Notes under the pieces: generated by a model
What the model saw: the letters and a program-made list of their open reading frames with translations, nothing else
What the model was told of the DNA's origin: nothing
Database searches by the model: none
Part shown: positions 1 through 13,200 of the stretch, piece after piece
Layout of the letters: each line of letters begins with the position of its first letter
Numbering within the stretch: the stretch's first letter is position 1
Assembly (NCBI RefSeq): GCF_047948215.1
Contig: NC_134465.1
Coordinates: forward strand, 38,974,153-39,038,152
Direction: 5' to 3'
Source of the DNA: Lycorma delicatula
Lineage: Eukaryota; Arthropoda; Insecta; Hemiptera; Fulgoridae
DNA length: 64,000 nucleotides
Made by a program: the position numbers and the translations under genes

Positions 1-500
1 ATATAAAATGCTGAATAGCACAGGTGAAATGAGCTTTGTCAGAAATATAACTTGCTTACATCAGAAATTAATTTAAACATCAGGAAACAGTTTTGAAAGT
101 TTGGACGTTTGAATTTTGAAGTTAAACTTGGACGATCAGAGAACCGGATAAGAAAAGATTAGAAGCTTTTGAAATGCGGTGCTGTAGGAGAATGTTAAAA
201 ATCAGATAGGTGGATTAAGTGACAAATGAAGAGCTATTGCAGCAAATCGATGAAGAAAGAAATATTTGGAAAAATCTAGCTAGCTAAAAGAAGACAGGCT
301 TATAGGCCATACCTTACGACATCCTGGCATGGTCGCTTTGATGTAGGAGGGACAGGTAGATGGGAAAAACTGATTAGGCAGGCAACATTTGGAATATGGG
401 AAACAAATTTTTAGAGAAGTAAGATGTAGAGGATATACTGAAATGAAATGACTAGCACTAGACAAGGAAGCTTGGAGAACTACATCAACCAGTCAAATGA
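1..500 (+). mobile_element. 3' end of a decayed non-LTR retrotransposon (RTE/Jockey-like RT C-terminus)
   Basis: Plus-strand translation, with frame changes, gives the characteristic C-terminal block of LINE reverse transcriptases: RLEAFEMRCCRRMLKI near 155-205, then a NEELLQQIDEE-like helix, an AKRRQAY...HTLRH-like segment near 285-310, and a final EMTSTRQGSLENYINQSND-like tail near 440-500. Several stops and frameshifts show it is dead. The 5' part lies left of the window or is missing. Its 3' end lies less than 90 bp from the splice donor of the EFHC1-like exon at 585-807. Confidence 0.7.
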
Positions 501-584
501 CTGAAGACAAAACAACAAAAAACAAGATAAGTCAAGTGCTAATATTCAAGCTGATTATAGTTGGGACTTTAATACTATTCGTAC

Positions 585-807
585 CTAAGTTAAAGTCAGC
601 CGGAGTAAAATATTCTGGATTATCTTGGTTTGTTCCTGGTTTGGGCAATAACATCCAACTTAAAAACCTACCACTGATGAAGCCTGAATTAGCAACTGGT
701 AATTCTGTTATACATATTTTCCCATCCGCTAAATTATATTCAATTACAAACTGTCGGCCCTTATCCTCTGGATGAACTGAAACAAGATCTGCTGTGTACC
801 TCAGTTT
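585..807 (-). CDS. EFHC1: EFHC1-like exon 10 (DM10 domain 3, last exon in window)
   Basis: 223 nt from a TTGTTACAG acceptor to a TTAG/GTACGA donor (phase 1). It encodes LRYTADLVSVHPEDKGRQFV, then EYNLADGKICITELPVANSG and NPEYFTPADFNL, the third DM10 domain. The next residue should be a split glycine codon completed by an exon outside the window. The donor GTACGA is weaker than the others, and the adjacent sequence is LINE-derived. Confidence 0.88.
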
Positions 808-3800
808 CTGTAACAAAATCATTAAGTAATTCAGTGAATAAAAATAATTAACTGTAATTAAAATAATAACTTCCTCTATAAAAATGCCTGTAGATAGCCA
901 TTTAGTAATTTTTTGTTGCATGTCTTATGATGTTACTGAACGTCATAAGTTGCAACTAATAGAGTATTACAGAAGAGATATAGAGGTTTATTAAAAGCAA
1001 GATGGAATATTAAAAATTTTTTTTCAGAAATTTATCAGAGCGTGCAATTTGAATTTAAATCTTACATTAATCTAGATGTGGCCATTGTCATTCTAAAAGA
1101 ACATCTATCTACAATATGCTGTGTACTTTTTATTTACATATTACACAAGAAAATGAATTAAACTTCTACATGTATTTATGACCAAAAGAAGAGAAATAAA
1201 CTCTGTATAATCTTTAACAATGAACATTATAAGAAACACTGATCTAAACAGTAACTATAGAGCTAATGAGTTCAACCAAATTACATGCTTTAAATTTATT
1301 TACTGGGTGAGCCACTTCAAACTGAATTGCTATAAAATAAATTCAATTGTAGCAGATTTGATACACTTTATGAATGAAATGAAAATGTAAATCAAATTAA
1401 ATTCTATATTTACATTAGAAAAAAGTTTACATAATTAACATATTTAAAAAAAGATTGTTTATTTTCATGTGGTGGTTCTTGTGTAGGACTTAATCCATGC
1501 CATTCATTGTTTCTTCAAAATCTTTTTTACTCTCAGCTAGAATCAGCAAATCGTAGCATCTTTATTTTTTCACCTTGTACTGTTACTACAGATCAAATTG
1601 TTCTTTAACATCTTAACTGTTAGTTTTATGTCAAGATTAAAAAGTAATGGGATAGGGAACATCTTGTCCGACTCCCTTTTTTATTACTGCTTCTTCTCAT
1701 TCTCTTCGATTATTACTGTTGCAGTTTGGTTCCTATAAATGTTAGAAACTGTTCTTCTATCTCTATACTTAAACCCTGATTTTTTTCAAATGCTGAACAT
1801 TTTATTCCAGTTTACATTACTGAATGCCTTTTCTAGGTCTTTAAATGCTAAGTATGTTGGATTGTTTTTCTTTAATTTTCCTTTTACTATTAATCTGAGC
1901 GCTAAAATTGCTTCCCTTGTCCTTATACTTTTCCTAAAACTAAATTAGTCTTCTCCTAACACTTCTTCCACTCTCCTCTCAATTCTTCTGTACAGAATTC
2001 TAGTTAAGATTTTTGATGCATGACTAGTTAAGCTAATTGTTCTGTAATCTTCACATATATCTGCTCCTGCTTTCTTTGGTATCATGACTATAACACTCTT
2101 TTAGAAGTCTGACGAACTTCCCCTTCTTCGTAAATATTACACACCAGTTTGTATAATCTATCTATTGCTTCCTCATCTGCACTGCAAAGTAAGTCTGCAG
2201 GTATTCCTTCTATTCCAGGAACCTTTCTGCCATTCAAATTTTTTATTGCTCTCTTAAATTCAGATCTCAGTATTGTATCTCCCTTTTCATCCTCTTCAAC
2301 TTCCTCTTCTTCCTTTATAACACCATTTTCTAATTCATTTCCTCTGTATAACTCTTTAATATATTCCACCCACCTGTCGATCTTTCCTTTCGTATTATAA
2401 ATCTGTGTACCATCTTTGTTTAACACATTATTTGATTTTAATTTACGTTCCACAAATTTTTTCTTAACTTTCTTGTATGCTCCGTCTGTTTTACCAATGA
2501 TCATTCTCTTTTCACTTCTGAACACTTTTCTTTAATCCACTCTTCTTTCGCTAGTTTGCAATTCCTGTTTAAAGTATTTTTCTTAAATGTTGATAGTTCC
2601 TTTTACCTTCATCACTAGTATTCTGATATTTTCTATGTTCATCCATCAGCTGCAATATATCTTCTGATATCCATGGTTTTCTACAAGTTCTTTGGTCCAC
2701 CTAAGTTAACTTCTGCTGATTTAAAAATTTCCTTTTTAACATTCTCCCTTTCTTATTCTATATTTTCTACCTTATTGTTTTTACTCAGACCTCTTGCAAT
2801 GTCCTCCTCAATATTCTTCTTTACCTCCTCTTCCTCAAGCTTCTATAAATTCCACAGATTTGTATGACACCATTTTTAGTTTTACACTAATCTACATTTC
2901 AGTATCACTAAACTATGGCTACTATAATGTCTGCTCCAGGATATGCTTTGCAGTTGACGAGTTGATTTCTAAATTTTTGTTTAATCGTGATATAATCTAT
3001 CTGATACCTTACAGTATAAACTGGCTTTTTCCATGTGTATATTGTCTATTATGATTTTTAAATTGGGTGTTGGCAATTACTAAATTATACTTTGTGCAAA
3101 ACTCTATAAGTCAGTCCCCTCTTTCATTCCTTTTGCCCAGTTCATACTCGCCCACAATATTTCTTTTCCTGCCTTTTCCAAAGTTTGCAATCTCCAACTA
3201 TTATTAAATTTTCATCCCCTTTTATGTGTTTAATTGCTTCATCGATTTCTTCATATACACACTCTACCTCCTCATCATCATCATCATGGGCACTTATAGG
3301 CATATATGACCACCATAAGACAAAAGAAACACGACCCCCATATTAATGTATCATTTTATAGTGAAGCAATGCACTATATACATAGATTCAATTCAGCAGT
3401 TAGAGTAAACATTACATATAGATATTTACTTTAATTACATGTAATATTAACTGCTTACGTTTATTGACAATTCTGAAAAAAGTTTTGGTGTAATTTTATC
3501 GATAATACTATTTTTCATACCGAATAAGAATACAACTTAACAACCAAACACAGTAACACCTAAAACCTAAAAAAACTTATACCAATAGTCAACTTACACA
3601 GGATTCTGCAGTATTTTATAATTACATCAATAAATAACAAAAACCAAAAGGAAATAAAAACTTAAAAATTTAGAGTACTGGTGATATGGGATTTTGTGAA
3701 AGCTGAATATTGGTATTATTTTTTTGTTACTGTGTTTGGTGGTTAAGTTGTGTTTTTTTTTTTAATTGACACAGTGGTCTGTATGATGAATTATTTGAAT

Positions 3801-6800
3801 TTTCAGGAAGAATATTTACCTATATAATATTATCACTGATAATGGAATAATATTTACCTTTCCAGAGTTAATTATATATTTTACGACATCCTGTTTTGGT
3901 GGCTTTGGTATTACAGAAAAGCAAGATTGTAAAGTATCCTCAGGTGATCCTATACCAATATGAGGTGGTGGAGGCTAAAAAAAAAACAAAAGATATAACA
4001 TGTTAATTTAATTTTTTATTTCAGTAGATTTATTTTCAATGTAAGGGTAACAAACAATTTTTTGCGTACACAATAACTGAATATAATAATTAAATAAGAC
4101 ATACTTGTAATAGTAAAGAGTTTGATTAATAAGCCAAGATATGTTTGAACAATACATTAAAGACCTGATAAATAAAAAAGCAAAAATATAAAATGAATTC
4201 CTACAAATGAAAAACCTTTTTATCATCCATACCTATCAAAAATTAGATTATTTGGAATTCTTGCTGAGATTTTCATTGTTATTGAAATCAAAAACACAGC
4301 TAATCAATGAAAAAAAAAATTTATTATACTAAAGACTAAATACTAAATTAAAGGCTAAATTATATACTGCCGTTGTTAAAAAAGTTTACTTTTTTCACTC
4401 TAACTTTCCAAACACTATAAAAAATTTGGAAAAAATAGGAACAAAAAGTCAAATCAGATTTATTATTTATGAAGTGTGTTCAAAAAAAAAAAATCTGACT
4501 TAAGGTGTTTTTTCTGTAGAAAAATAGCATATTAAGTTAAATTAAGTTCACATATTTGCAATGTATAAGTATTTTATAGTAAAAGAAGATATATTAAAAG
4601 TAATAGTTTTGGAACATATATAATTAAATCCAAGCTATAATTATCTATAACTGAAAATACATACTGGTTTCAGAATCGGTTTCTTTTTTTCAAATGAGAT
4701 TTCAGTAGCAGGAGGTTGTTCTATATTTAAACAATGTTTATAATAATTCCTGGTAAATATGTCGCAATCATATATTAAAAACCTATAACAAAGAGAGCAT
4801 AAATTAAAATCACTACTCTTATCTTATCAAAACATGTAACAAAAATTTGCTTAGAAATACTTTCCTTAATAAAAATAAATCATTAAAAAATTTAATTAAT
4901 AAAAAAATTTACAACTTCTGAAAATACAAACGATAAAACCATATATGTAAACATACAAACTGCCATAAAAATTGGTGACAACTGCATTAAAAGTAACTGA
5001 ATCCTGCAAAATTTCCAAAAAATTCCATAAAATAACAAATTTCTTAAAACTAAATTTATTAGGGTGTTGATAAATTATAATTTTCAACAAATACAAGTAC
5101 TATTTATAAATTAATATCCAGTCAAACAAAATGAAAAAAATTTACTTTTTTACAAAAGTTACATACATACTTATATTACTTGTTAACAGAGTCCCTACCC
5201 AAACTCAAGAAGTTATCAAGACACCAGGTTGTCAGCACCCTCTTCAAAGAATGGCACTATTAAAGTTCTCATCCTTTTGTTGACTCCATTTTTAAGTTCA
5301 TCATTGCTTTTGAAGTGTCGAGTAGCCAGCCGATTCTTCTATTTTGTGAAGAAATGAAAATCAGACAGCGCCGAATCAGAGCTATAAGGAGATAGTAAAA
5401 AATCTGCCACTTAAATTTTAGTATACCTTACTGCCAGCAGCACATGAGACCCGATTGTTATAAAAAACGTTTATCCCCTTCATTAGTATCCTTCGCCATT
5501 TATTTTGTATTTCTCTCCTAAACTTTGTCAACGTTCACAATAAATGTTTGTGGTTATTGTTACACCCGGCTTCATAAATTTTGAAATTTTGCCAAAAAAA
5601 AATAATTTATGTTTCCAGAACACAGTAGCAATCATTTTTTTGTTCATATTGGTTTGCTTCAATTTTTCAGGCAGTACTGCTCATGTGCTATGAAAACCGG
5701 TTTATTTTTAAACCCTGACAGAGTTTATAAAGTAGCCTATATATAAATAAAAGCAGACATTTTAACTACATAAGCAGCGGTTGCTTATTTTACTTTATTC
5801 TATTATTACACACAGATTTGTAATATGTAACAATATTGTAATCATATTTCAATGATTGTTACAATAAATCATGTATATGTGTGTGTGTGTGTGTGTATAT
5901 ATATAATTTAATTAGTTTAAAAGTATTTTTAACATAAAATTATAATTGAATGCACAGTATTACAAGTTTTTGATGGATATATAATACAATGTACGCAGCT
6001 GATGATGCAAATCAAATTCATGAAAGTGCTTCTGTTATGTAATGAAATAAGGTAAGTCGTCCTATTTCAACTGTTCTGTACTTACAGCTGATTTATTATA
6101 AATTAAAATATATATATATATGCACTAATTTATTTACACATTAATATATAAATAGGTTTTGACATCTATCTAATATGCTGTTATTTCTTCTTCACTAATA
6201 TGTAATTAAATTTTATTTTAGGAGTGACAACTAAAATGTTTACTTTTACCCCAAAAAATAAAAGTAACAGAAAATATCATAAATTAATTAAAATATTTGC
6301 AGTAGAACTTTTTTAAGACGGAAACCACAGAAAAAGAAATGTGTTTTTGATGGATTTGGGATAATTTTTGATGAGAAAGGGATATTTTAAATAAGTGGGA
6401 CATCATAAAGAATAAAAACAATAAATTAACTCAATTTTATCAGTCTGTAAACTAGTTCAAAATTTATGTAAAATATTTATAAGAATATGCACATAGTTAA
6501 ATAGCAGACTATTAAATTATCATATAAATTTATCACATCATCATTCTACAGATTTTGATTGTAATAATCTGCAACCCGGCCAAATAAGACATTATCAAGA
6601 AAAATGTGATGAACTGTTTTACATCAGTATTTATTTCTTTTTATTATTATTATTGATTTTTTCTTAGGCAAAAAATTTTTCCAATAAAAAAACAAAAAGA
6701 ATTAAAGTGAACCATCCTGACACATCCTATTTAAGTACTGCAAATGGATTCACCCGACAAAGAAAGCAATTGAAAGATCAGATGGTCAGCAATCATTTTT

Positions 6801-7253
6801 TAGAAAAAACCAAATCCAGAAAAACAACAGAAAAAAAATTGACTGACATCGATAAGATGGTAACTTTACATTATTAGCAATATTATCACTCTAAATTGAG
6901 GAAATAGAAGATAATTTAAAAAACTTTTTTCACTAACAATCATATGGAAGAAATGTATTCAATATACAATATCCAGTATACAACTTGCTTTTAAGTATTC
7001 CAGTTAACATGTTCAATTGTTTATTATTACTTCAATATTTATTCATAATAGCAAATATCCATAATACAAACCTTCTAGCCATTAAAAAAACAGTGTTACC
7101 AACTATAAGATCTTTAGGTTGGTAATACTCGATCACTTCATGCTCAGATTTCTCAAGATAAGCAGCAGGGTAATTTGCTGTAAACAAATACAGTATTCAT
7201 TATTGGTATCGGAAATAATTTATTTTCAAAAGTTTATTTTTTAAAGAAAAACT

Positions 7254-7288
<35 letters not shown>

Positions 7289-10200
7289 TTGCATCCCTGT
7301 CATGGCTTCACCTGCACTATATGGTTACTTGCATTTCCTGTTGCAGTCAGTGTGGGGGGGTTTGGAAAAAATTTTGCTCCTACTCAATTTATACCTAAAA
7401 TATTGATCAAAATTATTTCACATGAGCCATAACAGATTCCATCTCTTCTCTAATAGTGATTTGATGATTATTGATCACATGACTTAATTTTGTCAATATT
7501 TTCATCATTAAGTAAGGATGTCAAGTCCTTTTGCAGTCTTTATAGGGTTCTTAAAACAGTCTGTGTCGCTCATAATGCTTGGTGTCAACATAACACCCTC
7601 GCCAAAAGCCTTCTCGAATACTTTACCACTTTACTGCACTTTTATTCCATTTTTAATCCAAATTTTTGTTATTAATATAAATTACATTATATACATTGCT
7701 GTCATTGCAGTAATATATATAATGAATGAACTCATTTGAAAAAACATAGTGAGCAGTATTAACAGTTCTTGGTTTTATTTATCACACCTCATATTAGAAT
7801 ACATTATTCGTATATGTTTATGTTAAAAATTAAATTGTAGGGATTACAAAAAATTATTAAAATTCAATTCTTTGTGAAATTATCAACTATTATTTAAAAA
7901 CAATAGGAAAAAATCATATGAAAAGCTAACTTGAAAGAATTAAAAAAACCTTCTCCTACAAGTTAGCTAAAATGACCTTCCTCACTAGGTAGGAAAAATA
8001 TTTACGAGTGACTGCTTGCAGCAACCTACGTCCAAACCAGCTGACTCTCAATAAAACCTGTTCAACTAAGTTAAGAGAACTGATGCTGTTTGGTGTCCAC
8101 AGTCATCCAGGAAAATTCAAAAGAATGCTGATCGGTGGCCACAGCAGTTAATGTGTTAATACAGGATGGGAACAGAAATTAAATTAGATTATTTTTTAGT
8201 TAATTTCATTTTAGCATTCTGTTAACCCTAGACTAAAATAATTCCGGATAAGAATTATTTTTTATCATAATTAACAGTACAATCATTGAAGAAGTTCTTT
8301 GACAAACAAATTAGATTTAAATATATAATTTACCAATTAAAATTACCTGGAACATCCTTCCAGTTTTTAGGTAACTTCATTTTAGATAACAATAATGGAT
8401 AAGGATCTCTTCCACTATTCTCCTGCCTCACTTCACTAATATCGATGCAATCATCTGATAAATAGTAGTGCAATTTATAAGGTCGCATCTCACCATACTC
8501 ACTATCACGATCATCCCATACAATATAAAACCTAAAATAAAAATAAAAAAATCTGAAACATTGTTAGAATAAAAAGTCTATTTTTGTGTGTGTGTTTGTG
8601 TGTGCATATACAATGCACATGAATAGGGGATACGCCTTTGATTTAGTATCACTCCCCATCCCCCCACTGATGGGTGGATGGGGAGTGATACCAAGTATGA
8701 TTGGGTGTTCAATCTTTCTATCACCCACCATTTTTGAAAAAGTTTTAAATTTTAATTAAAGGATTTTTTTCATTTTTCAACGTATAGTTAGCTCATCTTT
8801 TATTGTTTAACTTTGTTAACATAATTTGAAAGCTAGAAATAAGCAATACTAATCACATCATAGTCACATATTATGACATCATATCTAATACTGAAGAGTG
8901 AGCATTCATAGACAAGATTAATCATGTCTGTGCAGGTCAAAACATGTAGCTGAAAACACAGCTGTCTTGTTTGTATTAAGCACTGGATTTAAGAATGAAT
9001 TAATTTTGTTCAGTCTTATTGCTGTCTTAAGTTTGTTAAGAGTGCAGTATCATAATGCCTCGAAATTGTGTAAATGAGGTGGGTGCCTTTTGTTATTATG
9101 TGGTGAGTTTACCGTAAAATCAAACAGAAAAAACATTATACCTTTAATTAAAAATGCATATCATTTGTAATTTCAGTGAAAAATTGGCGATCAGGATAAG
9201 ATGTAGGCTCCTCATATAGTATGCACTAATTGTTCTGTATATTTAAGAAGATGGCAAAGGTACATGGAAGGATTTACCATTTGGTGTATCTATGGTTTGG
9301 TGTGAACCAAAGGATCATGTAACTGATGGTTACTTTTGTTTAAAAAGTGTGTCTGGAATTTCTAAAAAATCTAAACATACTGTAAAATATCCTTCATTGC
9401 AATCTGCAATCAGGCCTGTACCTCACAGTGAAATTATTCCAGTTCCTGAGCCACCTGTGAATGTATGTTTCAAAAGCAGCGAATCAGGCACTACTGAAGA
9501 AGACAACAATGATTTTGATTTTGAATTATCTTCCAATAAGCCACATCTTATATCACGAGGTGAATTAAATGACTTGGTTAGGGATTTAAATTCATCAAAA
9601 AATCAAGCTGAACTGTTAGGATCAAGACTGCAGCAAGGTTGGAATTTACATTAAAAAAAAAAATATAAAAATTTCAGGCTTTTGAAACAGACAAAGAACT
9701 TTCTCAGTACTTTATTGATGAAAATAATTTCGTTTATTGTACACATATTGATGAGCTTATGTTGCACTTAGGACAAGTTCATAAACCTGAGGGCTGGCTA
9801 TTATTTTTTATCTTCTATCATACAGTACAGTTTTTTTCTATTCCTATCATACAGTTGTTTTTTATGTAACTTCTCTCTATCATACTACTTACATAACATT
9901 ACAAATCTTACCTTAATACTTTACCATCGTACTCCAGGTATCTTCGTAACTTCTCATCAGCTAATGATGGAGTTTTCTTAAACTTAGGTAGTTCAGCTAA
10001 CTGACGATTCCTAATATACGGATCAAATGGTAGCTCCTCTTGATCATTAAGTTCAACCCCTTGGCTCCAAAGATACTCCTATTGAAAAAAGTTAGAAAGG
10101 TGACATTTATCCAAAACATATATGAAAAGAAGTTTAAATAATCGATGGGTGAAGCCTTTAATTAGTGAAAATAACAAAAAGAAAATGAAAACAAATGTTT

Positions 10201-13200
10201 AAATATGTTTTTTGATTTTCAAAAAATAATAAAATAAGATTTTTAAAAAAATAAATCTTGTGAAAATCAAATAAACATATTTTATATTAATTTTCTTTTT
10301 GTTAATAAATTTAAACTTGCATAACATAAATATAATTAATCAATTTATTAAAATGAAAATTGATCACAGACATACTACCTTGCGCTAGTATCCTAGAATG
10401 CTAGAAATGATTAACAAATAAGAATCTAGAAGAAAAATGTATAATGGTGTTTCAATGATTAATGATTTGAAATAAGATTATTTAAACTGAAGAGATATTT
10501 GGAAAAATACAGTGGATTATAAAAATTAATATTTTAAAGAGAAAATATTTCCATAACATAATCACTAATATAGTAATTTTATTAGTGAAAAAATGATTTG
10601 GGAATTTATTAATTTTTTTATAGAGGAATTGACTTCTGCGTACTGTCTAATCTACAAGAGAAAAACCAGCATGACTGCAAAACATACATAATATATTTTT
10701 AGATTTTTTATATATAATTGCCTAATAGTCAAAACGCTGAATTATCCAAAAGTCTATTAATCAAGCAACATCTTGGCATGCCGAATGCAGCGTTTAATAT
10801 GTATAATATTTTCAAATTATATTTATTTTGTTTAAGCGAGTGTCTTAATACTCCACCCTATGCTTTGGTTCCATATTGGAATTGGATGTAGGCTGAAGCA
10901 TCATTTTGACAAAATTTTGATTTTGAATTTGTTTGTTCTGTAACATTAATGAATAATGTAATTTAACTTATGATTCATTAATATGAGTGTTCCAATAAGT
11001 GTGGATTCATTTAAGAACAGTTAAAACATTTTCCTTTATTAGCTCTTTCTAGTAAGTGATATGTGAAGTCCCAACTCTGATTAATTTACTGTCCTGATCA
11101 GAGATATACACTTCGGTGAGTGTATTTTAATACATTACAATGGGGTTAGCTGTAGTGAATGGTTGTCTAATATTTTCTGGAGAAAAGTTATACATACACA
11201 TTTTTTATTTTTTAGCATGAGAACGTGCCAGTCAAACCATTATTTGACAACTTTAAATACTAATTCAGCAAAATGTGTTAACATTTTCTCAGGAAGAGCC
11301 AGTTAATATTAGTGTGGTGTCATCGGCAAAAGGAAATATAACTACAACCTACCTAGTTGTAATAAACCATTTATATGGATTAAGAATAGGATCGGAGAGA
11401 GAACTGTATCCTGAGGTAGGCCAAATTCAGTTTTTTTCTGATTATGGTAGGGATTTGGATTATTTTTTAAAAAATATAACAACTATCAAAAAGTTTCAAT
11501 GTTAAGCCAAAAAAGCGCATATTCTCTAACTTTTTATACATTTTACATGGGAAAAATGTTAGCCATAATACCAGAAAGAGGTGATCCCATAGATTTTTTC
11601 CTGGTTGATTATTAAATTTAAAATAATTATATTTAATACATAATTTTAATAAATGTATTATTTCAAATATTATACTATTATATATATTTAATTCTATATA
11701 TATTATATATTTTTAATTTGGTCAAAGTACTATTAATTATTTATAGTTTTATTAGTGTCAATATTTGTATACATATATTTTATGTCAAGTGTTATACATC
11801 ATTACAAATGAATTAGAATACACTATTCTATCAGACATAATTAACAAACATCAAATTATATTATACAAAAGACAATTAAATATTTATAATCAGCAAGTTA
11901 ACAGGATACAATAATTAAACAGGATACAACAATTAAAGAAAACAGTGAACAGGATACAATAATTAAAGAAATGAACTATGGCAATATTAAATTTACTTTA
12001 AACTGGGAAAAATAACAATAGTATTATAAATTTGGATATAAAAATTAATAAAAATTTTGACGTAGACATAGACAGAAAATCAACTAAATAATATACTATA
12101 ATACACTTAATTCTTTTCATCCTTGGAATAAAAAAATAGCAACTTTTAATTCTTTAATTTATAGAGCAATAAAATATTTAAAACATATTATAAAACTAAA
12201 TGAATTAAATAACATTAAATATACTGTTGTAACAAATGGATATAAAGCAAATTTAGTAAACAAATTATACAACAAACTAAAAAATAAAATATATATAAAA
12301 GATAAAATAAAACTAACAAATAATATTACTGAATAGAATATGTTAAAATTGAATGTAATATTAATTACAGAAAATTTAATAAACTATTTAAATCATGCGA
12401 ATTAAAAACAGCATTGTAACTAATAAGAAAATAATAAATAATAAAGATCCTTCTAAATCAATAAAACATAAATATAATTTAGACAATCAATATAGCTTAA
12501 AATGTGAAAACTGTGATTTAAAATATACTGATATGACTGATCGATCATTTTTCACTTAGAATCAAAAAGCATATTAACTTTATAAATAAAGAAAATAAAG
12601 ACCATTCTAATTTTGCCAAACATATTTTGGAATGCAAACATAATTATAATCCAAATAATTTTATTGATGTATTAGAATATACTAATGATTTTTATAAAAT
12701 CAATATTTTAGAGAAATTTTACATTTATTAAAACAATAACAATCTGATCTGATGAATGAGCAAACTAAATTCGAAAACAACATTCTATTTAAACCAAATT
12801 ATAAACAATAATTAATGATCATAAATTAGGTTGAAAACAAACTGTTTTCATTTAAAATTACCATAACAACTGAGATTTTTTTACTGACAGGACAGTGGTT
12901 TTACTTTATCCTACAACTTACTATACTTTTAATACAATGATAATCAATCGTCAAGTAAAAATAAAATTTTGGTTTATTTTATTTCATTTATTCTGTTTTA
13001 CACTATTTTAAGTGAATAGTTGTAAAATTTTTATGCTTAATTATATGAATATTCCTGAGGATGGATGAAGGTCTGAAAATTCTAAGACTGACAAGAAAGC
13101 AGGAATTGCTATTTAAAAAAATAAGAAGGCTGACATTTTGAAAAGAATGGAAATGAATTAAAATACCCAATACCATACTTTTAATATTTTGGGAAAAATA

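Noticed and set aside
2149..2400. 83-codon plus-strand open frame rich in serine
   Set aside because: Antisense shadow of the LINE ORF on the minus strand.
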